This document shows, one piece after another, positions 7,708-15,783 of a stretch of DNA of 64,000 bases (the stretch's first letter is position 1; every line of letters starts with the position of its first letter). A program made the position numbers and the translations under genes. The DNA lies in contig NZ_JAGETY010000010.1 of assembly GCF_017571525.1 (NCBI RefSeq), forward strand, positions 124,001 to 188,000, written 5' to 3'. Below the pieces are notes generated by a model. The model saw nothing but the letters and a program-made list of their open reading frames with translations. It was not told the DNA's origin and did not search any database. Origin of the DNA: Hymenobacter sp. BT559 (lineage in GTDB: Bacteria; Bacteroidota; Bacteroidia; Cytophagales; Hymenobacteraceae).

Positions 7708-10134
7708 ATGTCTGACGCGCTGCTAGCCCCGGCTGAAGCCCCGGTGCACCTGTCCCTTACCAAAGCTGAGCTGCTCGACGACTACCGCTTGGGTTGGGAG
7801 AGCCGCCACGCCTCGCTGGCCGGCCGCCGCGAGGTATTTATGGGCAAGGCCAAATTTGGCATTTTCGGCGACGGCAAAGAGCTACCCCAACTCGCCATGG
7901 CTAGGGCCTTCCAGAACGGTGATTTCCGCTCGGGCTACTACCGCGACCAAACCTTTATGGTGGCCATCGGCGAGCTTACCTGGCAGCAGTATTTTGCCCA
8001 GCTCTACGCCAACCCCGACCCCGAAGCCGACCCTAGCACCGCCGGCCGCGCCATGAACGGCCACTTCGGCACCCGCCTGCTCGACGATGATGGCAAGTTC
8101 AAGCCCCAGACTTCGACCAAGAACTCATCGGCCGACATCTCGCCCACCGGCGGCCAGATGCCGCGCCTGGTGGGGCTAGCCTACGCCAGCAAGCTCTACC
8201 GCCAAAACCCCGAGCTGCACCAGTTTACCGACTTTTCGGTGAATGGCAACGAGGTAGCCTTCGGCACCATCGGCAACGCCAGCACCTCGGAAGGGGTGTT
8301 CTTTGAGGCCATCAATGCGGCCGGCGTGCTCCAGGTGCCCATGCTGATGTCGGTGTGGGACGACCACTACGGCATATCGGTGCCGGCTGAGTATCAGACT
8401 ACCAAGCAGAGTATATCGGCTATCCTGGCGGGCTTTCAGCGCGAAGGCGAAGGCCAGGAGGGATTCGAGATTTTTGTGGTGCGCGGCTGGGACTACCCTA
8501 GCCTCGTAGATACGTACCAGCGCGCCACGGCCGTGTGCCGTGCGCAGCACGTGCCGGTGCTCATCCACGTCACGGAGGTGACCCAGCCGCAGGGCCACAG
8601 CACCAGCGGCTCGCACGAGCGCTACAAGCCCAAGGCCCGCCTAAGCTGGGAAGAGCAGCACGACTGCCTCACCAAGTTTCGCGACTACCTGCTCACCGAG
8701 GGCCTAGCCAGCGAAGACGAGCTGGCCCAGATTGAGAAAACGGCCGCTGCTACCATCAAGCAGGCGCGCACCACGGCGTGGTCGGCCTTCTTCGACCCCA
8801 TTCAGCAGGAGCGCGAAGAGGCGCTCGAAGTGCTCACTAAAATGGTGGCCGAGGCCGGCGAAGAAAGTGGGTTGGCCGAGCTGGTCAATGGCCTGAAAAC
8901 CAATGTGACGCCCATTCGGGCCGACATTGTACGGACCCTGCGCAAAGCCCTGCGCCTGGTGCGCGGCGCCAGGCCTAGCGCCGGCCGCCGCGCCGCCCAG
9001 CGCCTGCTCGAGCAGTGCGAAGCTGAAAACGCTGACCGCTACAACTCCTACCTCTTCAGCCAAAGCGACGAGGCAATTGGCAACATCGAGGAGGTACCCG
9101 TGCAATTTGCCCCCGACGCCCCCCTAGTGGATGGCCGCGAGGTGCTGCAAGCCTGCTTCACGGCCAACTTCGAGCGCGACCCGCGCATCTTCGCCATCGG
9201 CGAGGACGTGGGTCACATCGGCGATGTAAACCAGGCCTTTGCCGGCTTGCAGGAGAAATTTGGCGCGCTGCGCGTGACCGATACCGGCATCCGGGAGTGC
9301 ACCATTGTGGGGCAGGGGATAGGCGCCGCGCTGCGCGGCCTGCGGCCCATCACTGAAATACAATACCTTGACTACCTGCTCTATGCCATCCAGATTCTGA
9401 GCGACGACGTGGCCTGCCTGCAGTACCGCACCAAGGGTGGGCAGAAGGCCCCACTCATCGTGCGCACGCGTGGGCACCGGCTGGAGGGCATCTGGCACTC
9501 GGGCTCGCCCATTCAGATGATACTGGGGGCCATTCGGGGCATGCATCTGTGCGTGCCGCGCGACATGACCCAGGCAGCAGGCTTTTATAATACGCTGCTG
9601 CGCAGCGACGAGCCGGCCATCGTGATTGAGTGCCTCAACGGCTACCGCCTCAAGGAAAAGCTGCCGGCCAACATCGGCGAGTTTACGCTGCCGCTAGGCC
9701 GCCCCGAGGTGCTGCGCCAGGGCGAAGACCTCACTATCGTCACCTACGGCTCGATGTGCCGCATCGTCCTGGATGCCGCCAAGCAGCTAGCCGAGGTGGG
9801 TATTTCTGCAGAAGTAATTGATGTGCAGACGCTGCTGCCCTTCGATACCGACCAGCTCATTGCCGACAGCCTGCGCAAAACCGGCCGCGTCATCTTCGCC
9901 GATGAGGACGTGCCCGGCGGCGCCACAGCCTACATGATGCAGCAGGTGCTCGACGGCCAGCAGGCCTACCAGCTACTCGATTCGGCCCCGCGCTGCATCG
10001 CAGCCCAGGCCCACCGCCCGCCCTACGGCTCGGATGGCGACTATTTCTCGAAGCCCAACGCCGAAGACGTGTTCGACGCGGCCTACGAGCTGCTGCGCGA
10101 AACTGACCCGGCCAAGTTTCCGGCTATTTATTAA
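7708..10134 (+). CDS. 2-oxoacid dehydrogenase E1, alpha-beta fusion
   Basis: The thiamine-diphosphate-dependent decarboxylase (E1) of a 2-oxoacid dehydrogenase complex, most likely the branched-chain (2-oxoisovalerate) type, with both subunits fused in one 808-aa chain. Residues 1 to about 400 are the alpha half. Its ThDP motif reads GNASTSEG where most E1 proteins have GDGATSEG, a substitution I recall as usual for this Bacteroidota subfamily. Residues about 470-808 are the beta half: FAIGEDVGHIGDVNQAFAGL, RVTDTGIREC and the C-terminal transketolase domain ending VIFADEDVPGGATAYM. No E2 or E3 gene is adjacent, so partners must be encoded elsewhere. All three CCT codons found in this gene are followed by AGC (see findings). 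Confidence 0.93.
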   Translation: MSDALLAPAEAPVHLSLTKAELLDDYRLGWESRHASLAGRREVFMGKAKFGIFGDGKELPQLAMARAFQNGDFRSGYYRDQTFMVAIGELTWQQYFAQLYANPDPEADPSTAGRAMNGHFGTRLLDDDGKFKPQTSTKNSSADISPTGGQMPRLVGLAYASKLYRQNPELHQFTDFSVNGNEVAFGTIGNASTSEGVFFEAINAAGVLQVPMLMSVWDDHYGISVPAEYQTTKQSISAILAGFQREGEGQEGFEIFVVRGWDYPSLVDTYQRATAVCRAQHVPVLIHVTEVTQPQGHSTSGSHERYKPKARLSWEEQHDCLTKFRDYLLTEGLASEDELAQIEKTAAATIKQARTTAWSAFFDPIQQEREEALEVLTKMVAEAGEESGLAELVNGLKTNVTPIRADIVRTLRKALRLVRGARPSAGRRAAQRLLEQCEAENADRYNSYLFSQSDEAIGNIEEVPVQFAPDAPLVDGREVLQACFTANFERDPRIFAIGEDVGHIGDVNQAFAGLQEKFGALRVTDTGIRECTIVGQGIGAALRGLRPITEIQYLDYLLYAIQILSDDVACLQYRTKGGQKAPLIVRTRGHRLEGIWHSGSPIQMILGAIRGMHLCVPRDMTQAAGFYNTLLRSDEPAIVIECLNGYRLKEKLPANIGEFTLPLGRPEVLRQGEDLTIVTYGSMCRIVLDAAKQLAEVGISAEVIDVQTLLPFDTDQLIADSLRKTGRVIFADEDVPGGATAYMMQQVLDGQQAYQLLDSAPRCIAAQAHRPPYGSDGDYFSKPNAEDVFDAAYELLRETDPAKFPAIY

Positions 10135-10180
10135 CGAAAAGCGTCCCCGCTGCTTGCCTGGCAGCGGGGACGCTTTTCGT
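10134..10180. terminator. Perfect 20-bp bidirectional terminator
   Basis: Arms ACGAAAAGCGTCCCCGCTGC and its exact complement enclose a seven-base loop. The A/T ends give a U-rich 3' side in both directions, serving the E1 gene and the convergent lipoprotein gene. Confidence 0.9.
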
Positions 10181-10202
10181 TAGGTAGCTGGCTAGTAAAG
10201 CC

Positions 10203-10781
10203 CTAGCGAGGTGTAATGTAGACGCTGCGCGTCGTGATGGTGTTGCTTACGTGCAGCGCGCGGTCGGCAATGGTGATTTCAAAGCGCACACTATCGCGGG
10301 GCTGAAAAATGTCGCCGAGGCCAAAGGCCAGGGGTGCGTAGGTAATAGTGCCTTTAATGGGCGCGGCCGTGTTGTCAGTGGTAGTAGTGGGGTGCGGAAA
10401 CGCACCGTTGTAAGCCCCGGGCGTAAGCAAGCCTTTCGACACCAGCGACTCGTACCGGCCAGTGGCGGTGTTGCGCACGAAGGGCTCGATAAAGAAGTTA
10501 TAATAAAACTTATTCGTGCCTTTTTGAAAGTCGAAGGGCGGGTTTTTGCGCTCGTCCGATGTCAGGCCCAGGTCACCGTCGCCATCCTGGTAGTTGATGG
10601 TCATGCGGATAGAGTCGAGCGGCTGGCCGCCCGCCTGCTTGGGCGGGATGCGAATAACCTGAATATTGTTGTAGCTGATGGACGGCGTAACGGGGTATTC
10701 CGGCGCCTTCAGGCACGAGCTGAGGCTGGCGGCCAGCAGGCCCAGGCTGCCAATAGAAAAAGCTAGTCGAAACGAAATCAT
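10203..10781 (-). CDS. Hypothetical lipoprotein
   Basis: A 192-aa secreted protein starting MISFRLAFSIGSLG, with lipobox LAASLSSC (Cys about 22). The body is beta-rich: DSIRMTINYQDGDGDLGL near residue 55 resembles the calcium- or fold-stabilising DGDGDLG pattern common in Bacteroidota exported lipoproteins. Toward the C-terminus PRDSVRFEITIADRALHVSNTI looks like an immunoglobulin-type strand pair. I do not recognise a named family. The longer in-frame start (10919) would bury the signal peptide and was rejected. Confidence 0.8.
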   Translation of the reverse strand: MISFRLAFSIGSLGLLAASLSSCLKAPEYPVTPSISYNNIQVIRIPPKQAGGQPLDSIRMTINYQDGDGDLGLTSDERKNPPFDFQKGTNKFYYNFFIEPFVRNTATGRYESLVSKGLLTPGAYNGAFPHPTTTTDNTAAPIKGTITYAPLAFGLGDIFQPRDSVRFEITIADRALHVSNTITTRSVYITPR

Positions 10782-10924
10782 ACGCAAACGCTGTAAAAGA
10801 ATGCCCGCCGCAGCCCATTTTGGCCCGTGTTTCCAACGTGCAGGCCCTTGGTTTGTTGTGCTGGCGTAAATGTAAGCAGCCGGCCAGCCCGGCTCGCTTT
10901 TGTGCCTAACCCTTGCCACCTGTT

Positions 10925-11938
10925 ATGAGTTTCCGCGCCACTTTTCTGGGTACTGATTACCAAACGCTCACCCACTTGCCCCCCAGCGCCTTCGAGGCGA
11001 TGGCCTTGCAACTGTTTCGCTATCAGGCAGCGCATTGCCCGCCCTACCACGCCTACCTGGCCAGCCTGGGGCGCGACCCGGCCAGCGTGCAGCGCATGGT
11101 GGACATCCCGTTTCTGCCCATCGAGTTCTTCAAGACCCACGACGTGCGCACCGACCCTAGCCAGTGGCAGCCGCAGGAAGTGTTCAGGAGCAGCGGCACC
11201 ACGCTGGCGCAGCGCAGCCGCCACCTCGTGCGCGACCCCGCCCTGTACCGGGCCAATGCCGCCGCCATCTTCGAGGCCGCCTACGGGCCGCTCACCAACT
11301 GGATTTTTCTGGCCCTACTGCCCTCTTACCTCGAGCAGGGCGAGTCGTCGCTGGTGGCCATGGTGGCCGATTTTGCTCAGCGCTCGGGCCAGAGCCAGGA
11401 AGCGTTTTTCCTGCGCGACCATGCCGGCCTGCTGCGGGCCCTAGCCGAGGCCAAAGCCCAGCGGGGCCGCCGCGTCATGCTGTTCGGCGTCACTTACGCC
11501 CTGCTCGACCTGGCCGCCGAGGTCGGCCCCGCGTCCGAGCTGCAAAACCTGACCGTGCTCGAAACCGGCGGCATGAAGGGCCGGCGCCGCGAGATGATTC
11601 GCGAAGAGCTGCACCAGGAATTGCAGGCAGCCTTCGGCCCCGCGCCCCTGCACTCTGAATATGGTATGACCGAGCTGCTGAGCCAAGCCTACTCGCCCGG
11701 CCACGGCCGTTTCTACAGCCCGCCGCAGCTACGGGTGCTGCTGCGCGACCCCGCCGACCCCTTCTCCATCGCCGAAAACCGGCCCGACGGCGCCATCAAC
11801 GTCATCGACCTGGCCAACGTAGACAGCTGTGCTTTCATCGAAACGAAGGACCTAGCACGCATGCACCCTGACGGCTCGTTTGAGGTGCTCGGGCGCATGG
11901 ACAATTCGGATATTCGCGGGTGCAGCCAGCTGGTGTAG
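10925..11938 (+). CDS. LuxE-like acyl-protein synthetase
   Basis: A 337-aa protein of the adenylate-forming superfamily, resembling LuxE (acyl-protein synthetase), which activates a fatty acid with ATP and holds it on a Cys. The AMP-binding core is visible: VFRSSGTTLAQRSRH (phosphate loop) near residue 80, ETGGMKGRRREM near 220, SEYGMTELLSQAY near 245, and the hinge-region GRMDNSDIRGCSQLV at the C-terminus. Cys333, five residues from the end, sits where LuxE has its acyl-accepting Cys, so it is a candidate acyl carrier residue (inference). No luxC, luxD or luciferase genes are near. The ATG at 10925 is preferred over a TTG four codons earlier. Bacteroidota carry related genes near surface-polysaccharide or lipid loci, but none is visible here. 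Confidence 0.8.
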   Translation: MSFRATFLGTDYQTLTHLPPSAFEAMALQLFRYQAAHCPPYHAYLASLGRDPASVQRMVDIPFLPIEFFKTHDVRTDPSQWQPQEVFRSSGTTLAQRSRHLVRDPALYRANAAAIFEAAYGPLTNWIFLALLPSYLEQGESSLVAMVADFAQRSGQSQEAFFLRDHAGLLRALAEAKAQRGRRVMLFGVTYALLDLAAEVGPASELQNLTVLETGGMKGRRREMIREELHQELQAAFGPAPLHSEYGMTELLSQAYSPGHGRFYSPPQLRVLLRDPADPFSIAENRPDGAINVIDLANVDSCAFIETKDLARMHPDGSFEVLGRMDNSDIRGCSQLV

Positions 11939-11980
11939 AAGAGGCAGTGTCCTGCTAAGAAATAAGCCCTTAAAAGAACT

Positions 11981-12430
11981 ATGCTAATGCGCTTGCTGAC
12001 CTTAGGTTCAGTGGTAATGATGCTAACTTTCCATCATGTGTCGGCGCAGAAGCTTGCTGCTAAGGCCACGCCAAAGCTCAGCGAGCGCGCTACCGTGTTA
12101 GAAGGTCGTTGCGCGGTGATTGTGCGGCCTGATAACAGAAAAATAGCTTTAATGAAAAAGCAAGGTTCGGAAGAAGATTACAATACAGTGGTAGCTGATA
12201 ACCAGTATTACATGGGCATTTCGCTGTATTTTTTAGACTCAGTCAAAGTAAGACAAATTGAAAAGCCCGCGCATGGAGTCATAATTTTTAAGAGTTCGAC
12301 TGGGCACTACTTTACAGTATCGCTTACCCCTTTCGATTGGGGAATAATCCTGTTCAATGGGCGAGCTAAACCAATAGAAGCAGATGTTACTGATATTGAG
12401 TCTAGTTATCGGGCTTATATGAAGAAATGA
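11981..12430 (+). CDS. Hypothetical secreted protein, lower GC
   Basis: A 149-aa protein with a signal peptide (LLTLGSVVMMLTFHHVSAQ, cleavage after VSA). The mature part has no motif I recognise; it looks beta-rich, with HGVIIFKSSTGHYFTVSL and FDWGIILFNG. The gene's base composition is clearly lower in G+C than its neighbours and its codons favour A and T at third positions, suggesting recent acquisition. It follows the LuxE-like gene by about 40 bases and could be co-transcribed; a bidirectional terminator follows. Confidence 0.7.
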   Translation: MLMRLLTLGSVVMMLTFHHVSAQKLAAKATPKLSERATVLEGRCAVIVRPDNRKIALMKKQGSEEDYNTVVADNQYYMGISLYFLDSVKVRQIEKPAHGVIIFKSSTGHYFTVSLTPFDWGIILFNGRAKPIEADVTDIESSYRAYMKK

Positions 12431-12446
12431 GTTGAGAATAAAACAA

Positions 12447-12481
12447 CCGCGCCAGCCTCATAACGAAGCTGGCGCGGCTGT
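12447..12481. terminator. Bidirectional terminator
   Basis: CCGCGCCAGC / GCTGGCGCGG stem with an 11-base loop, flanked by AAAACAA on the left and TGTTTAG on the right; sits between convergent genes. Confidence 0.7.
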
Positions 12482-12503
12482 TTAGCAAAGCGGCCCTAGC
12501 TGG

Positions 12504-13673
12504 CTATTTCCCCGCAAACGCCTTCGCATCAGCTTCTTCAATGGTCGCGTCGCTCATGATGACGAGGCGCTCGACCACGTTGCGCAGCTCGCGGATGTTG
12601 CCGCGCCAGTCGAGGCCTTGCAAGTATCGTAGGGCGCTAGCCGATATGTTCTTGGGCTTGTTGCCGTAGTCGGCCGCAATGTCTTGCAGGAATTTCTGTA
12701 CTAGGTCGGGAATGTCGTCGCGGCGGTCGTTTAGGGCCGGCACCTGGATAAGAATAACCGAGAGGCGATGGTAGAGGTCCTCGCGGAAGTTCTTGTCGGC
12801 GATTTCCTGCAGCAGGTCCTTATTGGTGGCGGCCAGCACGCGCACGTTCACCGAAATCTCTTTCTCACCGCCCACGCGGGTAATCTTGTTTTCCTGCAAA
12901 GCGCGCAGCACCTTGGCCTGGGCCGAGAGGCTCATATCGCCGATTTCATCCAGGAAAAGCGTGCCGCCGTCGGCCTGCTCAAACTTGCCGATGCGCTGTT
13001 TCACGGCCGAGGTAAACGAGCCTTTTTCGTGGCCGAAAAGCTCGCTTTCAATTAGCTCGGAAGGAATGGCCGCGCAGTTCACTTCCACTAGGGGGCCGTT
13101 GGCGCGGGGGCTGAGCTGGTGTAGCTGGCGCGCTACCATTTCCTTACCGGCGCCGTTGGGGCCGGTGATGAGCACGCGCGCATCGGTGGGGGCTACCTTC
13201 TCAATCGCCTTGCGCACGGCCCCTAGCGCGGCCGAGGTGCCAATCATCTCGGAGCCCTTGCCGGTGCTCACGGCCAGCTTTTTCTTGAGGGTTTTGGTTT
13301 CGGTCACGAGCTTGCTCTTATCCAGTGCATTACGCACGGTCACGAGCAGGCGGTTGAGGTCGGGCGGCTTGGGCAGGAAGTCGAAGGCGCCTTTTTTGGT
13401 GGCATCCACGGCGGTTTCGATGTTGCCGTGGGCCGAGACCATAATGAAGGCCGCGTCGGGGGCTAGCGTGCGGGCACGCTCCAGCACTTCGAGGCCATCC
13501 ATCTTGGGCATTTTCACGTCGCAGAGCACCACGTCGTACTTCTGCTGAATGAGCAGGTCGAGCCCCGCCGGGCCATCCTCGGCCTGGTCTACCTTGTAAT
13601 CCTCAAACTCCAGGATTTCCTTGAGCGTGTGGCGGATAGCTTTTTCGTCGTCGATGATGAGAATGCGAGGCAT
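12504..13673 (-). CDS. Sigma-54-type AAA+ response regulator lacking HTH
   Basis: A 389-aa response regulator of NtrC architecture. Residues 1-120 are the receiver, with acidic pair DD8-9, phospho-acceptor Asp52 in VLCDVKMPKMDG and Lys near 102. Residues about 145-375 are the AAA+ domain: Walker A GPNGAGKE, Walker B GGTLFLDEIGDM, and arginine-finger region NFREDLYHRLS. The sigma-54-contacting loop, GAFTGA in NtrC, is GSFTSA here, and the chain stops at ADAKAFAGK just after the AAA+ lid, with no Fis-type DNA-binding helix-turn-helix. I recall the same form across Bacteroidota, so it is a family trait and not truncation. The cognate kinase is not in the window. Its promoter region is occupied by a palindromic repeat. 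Confidence 0.92.
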   Translation of the reverse strand: MPRILIIDDEKAIRHTLKEILEFEDYKVDQAEDGPAGLDLLIQQKYDVVLCDVKMPKMDGLEVLERARTLAPDAAFIMVSAHGNIETAVDATKKGAFDFLPKPPDLNRLLVTVRNALDKSKLVTETKTLKKKLAVSTGKGSEMIGTSAALGAVRKAIEKVAPTDARVLITGPNGAGKEMVARQLHQLSPRANGPLVEVNCAAIPSELIESELFGHEKGSFTSAVKQRIGKFEQADGGTLFLDEIGDMSLSAQAKVLRALQENKITRVGGEKEISVNVRVLAATNKDLLQEIADKNFREDLYHRLSVILIQVPALNDRRDDIPDLVQKFLQDIAADYGNKPKNISASALRYLQGLDWRGNIRELRNVVERLVIMSDATIEEADAKAFAGK

Positions 13674-13693
13674 GAGGCGAGGAGTAGAATCAA

Positions 13694-13787
13694 ATTGTCA
13701 GTGCGAGCCTGCGAAGCAATTGCCCCCGAACGACATCCGAACGACTCGTTCTAGGGCGATTGCCGCGCTGCGCTCGCAATGACAAAC
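13694..13787. repeat. Dispersed palindromic repeat
   Basis: Outer arms TTGTCAGTGCGAGC and GCTCGCAATGACAA, inner GCAATTGCCC / GGGCGATTGC; same family as 9-134 and 39211-39324 but with a different centre. It separates the regulator gene from the 3' end of RNase P RNA. Confidence 0.8.
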
Positions 13788-13798
13788 GATTTTATATG

Positions 13799-13833
13799 AA
13801 AAAAAGCGGCTGCCTTCTCGCGAAAGCAGCCGC
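13799..13833 (-). terminator. RNase P RNA terminator
   Basis: On the minus strand, GCGGCTGC-T-TTC with a GCGA tetraloop, then GAA-G-GCAGCCGC, followed directly by TTTTTTTC. A strong intrinsic terminator about 10 bases after the mature 3' end of rnpB. Confidence 0.9.
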
Positions 13834-13842
13834 CGAAATTAC

Positions 13843-14333
13843 GCAATGAGCCGATAAGCCGGGTTCTGTCCACCCTACAGAGTTTCCCCTGGCGGTGGCC
13901 CCACCATTTATCTAGGCCCACGGTCGCCCGTGGGCTCCAGCGACCTACCCGCAAACCCGGGCGGGCCGCCCGGTGCCGCCGGCCCCGGAGGGGCTAGCGA
14001 CGTGTCTGCTTATTTGGTCTTGCAACCCCTGAGGTTTACCCAGCCGGCATGGTCACCCAGCCGCTGGTGCGCTCTTACCGCACCTTTTCACCCTTACCAA
14101 TGAGTGAATGGGCGAATGGGTAAAGGAGTGAATGAGGTGGTTTTGTCAAACTATTTACTCATTCACTCCTTCACTCATTCATCCATTGCCCAATGGCGGT
14201 TATTTTCTGTGGCACTGGCTGTCCTGGCCCGATTGGCCAGTCCTTCCCGTTAGGAAGCAGGGCGCCCTGCGTAGCCCGGACTTTCCTCCCCGCCCGCATT
14301 TGCGTTGGGCGCGGCGGTGGGGTGGCTCACTGC
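13843..14333 (-). ncRNA. rnpB: RNase P RNA, type A
   Basis: The catalytic RNA that matures tRNA 5' ends, about 490 nt. On the minus strand the 5' helix P1 (GCAGTGAGCC) pairs with the 3' end (GGCTCATTGC). Universal motifs appear in order: GAGGAAAGTCCGGGCTAC (P4 5' side), ACAGAAAATA, GGTAAGGGTGAAA, GGTGCGGTAAGAGCGCACC (P13/P14), and GACAGAACCCGGCTTATCGGC (P4 3' side). It is longer than the usual 350-400 nt because the P12 arm (14098-14188) is expanded by short repeats. The promoter box at 14339 and terminator at 13799 fit these ends. Confidence 0.96.
14098..14188 (-). repeat. Repeat-built extension of the RNase P P12 arm
   Basis: Left arm 14098-14136 and right arm 14158-14188 are imperfectly complementary and consist of short units such as GAATGAGTGAA and GAGTGAATGAG. 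They form a long AU-rich hairpin with a roughly 20-base loop exactly where P12 lies, between CCGCC and GGTAAGGGTG of the RNA. Confidence 0.85.
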
Positions 14334-14338
14334 ACCGG

Positions 14339-14346
14339 CAAAGGTA
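14339..14346 (-). promoter_or_regulatory. -7 promoter box TACCTTTG of rnpB
   Basis: Exact TAnnTTTG match. The P1 helix begins six bases after its last base, which fixes the box-to-start distance for this genome and serves as an internal ruler. Confidence 0.8.
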
Positions 14347-14351
14347 CGACG

Positions 14352-14702
14352 CTAGGGGGCAGCGGGCAGAAAATCGAGCCGCAGCGGGCTAAATGAGTCG
14401 AGCAGGACGCCCGCCTGGCGGGCTACCACGCCGTGCGGCACGTTGGGCGCAGCGTAGAAAGTGTCGCCGGCGCGCAGCACGCGCACCTCGTTGCCCACGG
14501 TCACCTCAAACTCGCCGCGTTCGACGTAGCTAATCTGGCTGTGCACATGCTGGTGCAGCGCGCCCACGGCGCCGGCCTCAAACTCGACTTTCACCAGCAT
14601 CAGGTCGTCGTTATATGCCACCAACGTGCGGCGCACGCCGGGGCCGGTTTCTTCCCAAGCGAGGCTAGCGGCGGGCTGGAAAGCAGGAGTGGAATGTGTC
14701 AT
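14352..14702 (-). CDS. Cupin domain protein
   Basis: A 116-aa single-domain cupin. Metal-binding motif 1 is seen as GALHQHVHSQISYVERGEFEV (His, His, Glu) and motif 2 as GDTFYAAPNVPHGV (His). Proteins like this occur near sugar metabolism genes and as small dioxygenase or sensor domains; nothing here fixes the ligand. It starts 14 bases after the phosphatase gene stop and is probably co-transcribed with it. The longer reading frame would overlap the phosphatase gene, so the ATG at 14702 is used. Confidence 0.85.
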   Translation of the reverse strand: MTHSTPAFQPAASLAWEETGPGVRRTLVAYNDDLMLVKVEFEAGAVGALHQHVHSQISYVERGEFEVTVGNEVRVLRAGDTFYAAPNVPHGVVARQAGVLLDSFSPLRLDFLPAAP

Positions 14703-14716
14703 AAAAAAAGTAAAAG

Positions 14717-15640
14717 CTAGGGCACCCACACCAGTTTATCGGCGCTGAGGGTTTGCTCGCCATCCCAGCGGTAGCCGATGAGCTGGCCGCCCCTAGCTAC
14801 GCTGTAGTCGAGGCACACGGCGTGGGGCTGCAAAATCTGGGGCGTGCCGCGCAGCCAGTAGTGGCCAAAAAATACGGGCGTCTCGTCCTGATAATAGCTC
14901 GGGTCGAGGTGTGAAAAATCGACAGGCTGCCCGCGCAGCTCGGCCAGGTCTTCGAGGTAGTAGTCGGCGTAGCTAGGGGCCGTGGCGGGGTTTTGCCACC
15001 AGCGCAGGCGCATGCGGCTGCGGCGGTGCCCGTCTTTATCGGCAAACGTGAGGCCGCCGGGCAGCTTGTCCTCGCGGCCCTTGAGCACGATTTCGGCGGC
15101 CGTAAACTCGGGGCTGCCGCGGCGGCTGGCACGCAGTAGAAAATCGCGGGTCAGGCGCAGGTCCGGCAGCTGTTGGCGTAGGTAGGCTAGCTGGCCGGGC
15201 TCCCAACAGGCGTGCACGGCGCGCAGGCCGGGCAGCTCCAGGGCCAGCGGCAGGGTCATAAACCACTCGAGGTAATCTAACCACTCAGCGAACAACTCGT
15301 GCGTACGAAACTCCTTGATAGTTTCGATATGCTGCAAAATGTGCTGCGGCTTATGGGGCCGCAGGTGGCCGCCATTCGGATGAAACTGCCAAAACGCCAA
15401 GGCATTGTACTCGTGGTTGCCCAGAATGGCCAGCGCCGCGCCGCCCTCCACCATGCCGCGCACCAGCTGCAAGGTTTCGCGGATTTTGGGACCACGGTCG
15501 ATGTAGTCGCCCAGGAAAATGACCTGCCGGCCGCTCGGGTGGCGCGGCACGCCCGCCGCGTCGGGCTGGTAGCCGAGGTGGGCTAGCAGGGCGCGCAGTT
15601 CGTCGGCATGGCCGTGAATGTCGCCGATGAGGTCGTACAT
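14717..15640 (-). CDS. Calcineurin-like metallophosphoesterase
   Basis: A 307-aa phosphoesterase. Metal-site motifs appear in order: LIGDIHGHADEL (Asp-x-His) at the N-terminus, IFLGDYIDRGP (Asp and Arg) near residue 45, and LAILGNHEYNAL (Asn-His-Glu) near 75; VHACWEPGQ and FFGHYWLRG (Gly-His) follow. This is the serine/threonine phosphatase / ApaH-PrpE arrangement. It may hydrolyse phosphoproteins or dinucleoside polyphosphates; the substrate is not decided by sequence. First gene of a probable two-gene unit with the cupin. Confidence 0.9.
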   Translation of the reverse strand: MYDLIGDIHGHADELRALLAHLGYQPDAAGVPRHPSGRQVIFLGDYIDRGPKIRETLQLVRGMVEGGAALAILGNHEYNALAFWQFHPNGGHLRPHKPQHILQHIETIKEFRTHELFAEWLDYLEWFMTLPLALELPGLRAVHACWEPGQLAYLRQQLPDLRLTRDFLLRASRRGSPEFTAAEIVLKGREDKLPGGLTFADKDGHRRSRMRLRWWQNPATAPSYADYYLEDLAELRGQPVDFSHLDPSYYQDETPVFFGHYWLRGTPQILQPHAVCLDYSVARGGQLIGYRWDGEQTLSADKLVWVP

Positions 15641-15783
15641 AAAAAATGGGTTAGAAGGGAAACATAGACAAGCAAAGCACGCGATGTGCTAGTAACTTTC
15701 CTGTCTATTACCTGCTTAATCAGATGCCGATGCTATAGGATAGCGCCGGCCTAAGTTGATGGCTATTACTAAAAAGTAGAGGT

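Noticed and set aside
10925-11938. A bioluminescence (lux) operon
   Set aside because: LuxE-like sequence alone; no luciferase, reductase or transferase genes are adjacent.
14098-14188. CRISPR-like short repeats
   Set aside because: Units are degenerate, have no spacers and fold as the P12 arm of RNase P RNA.
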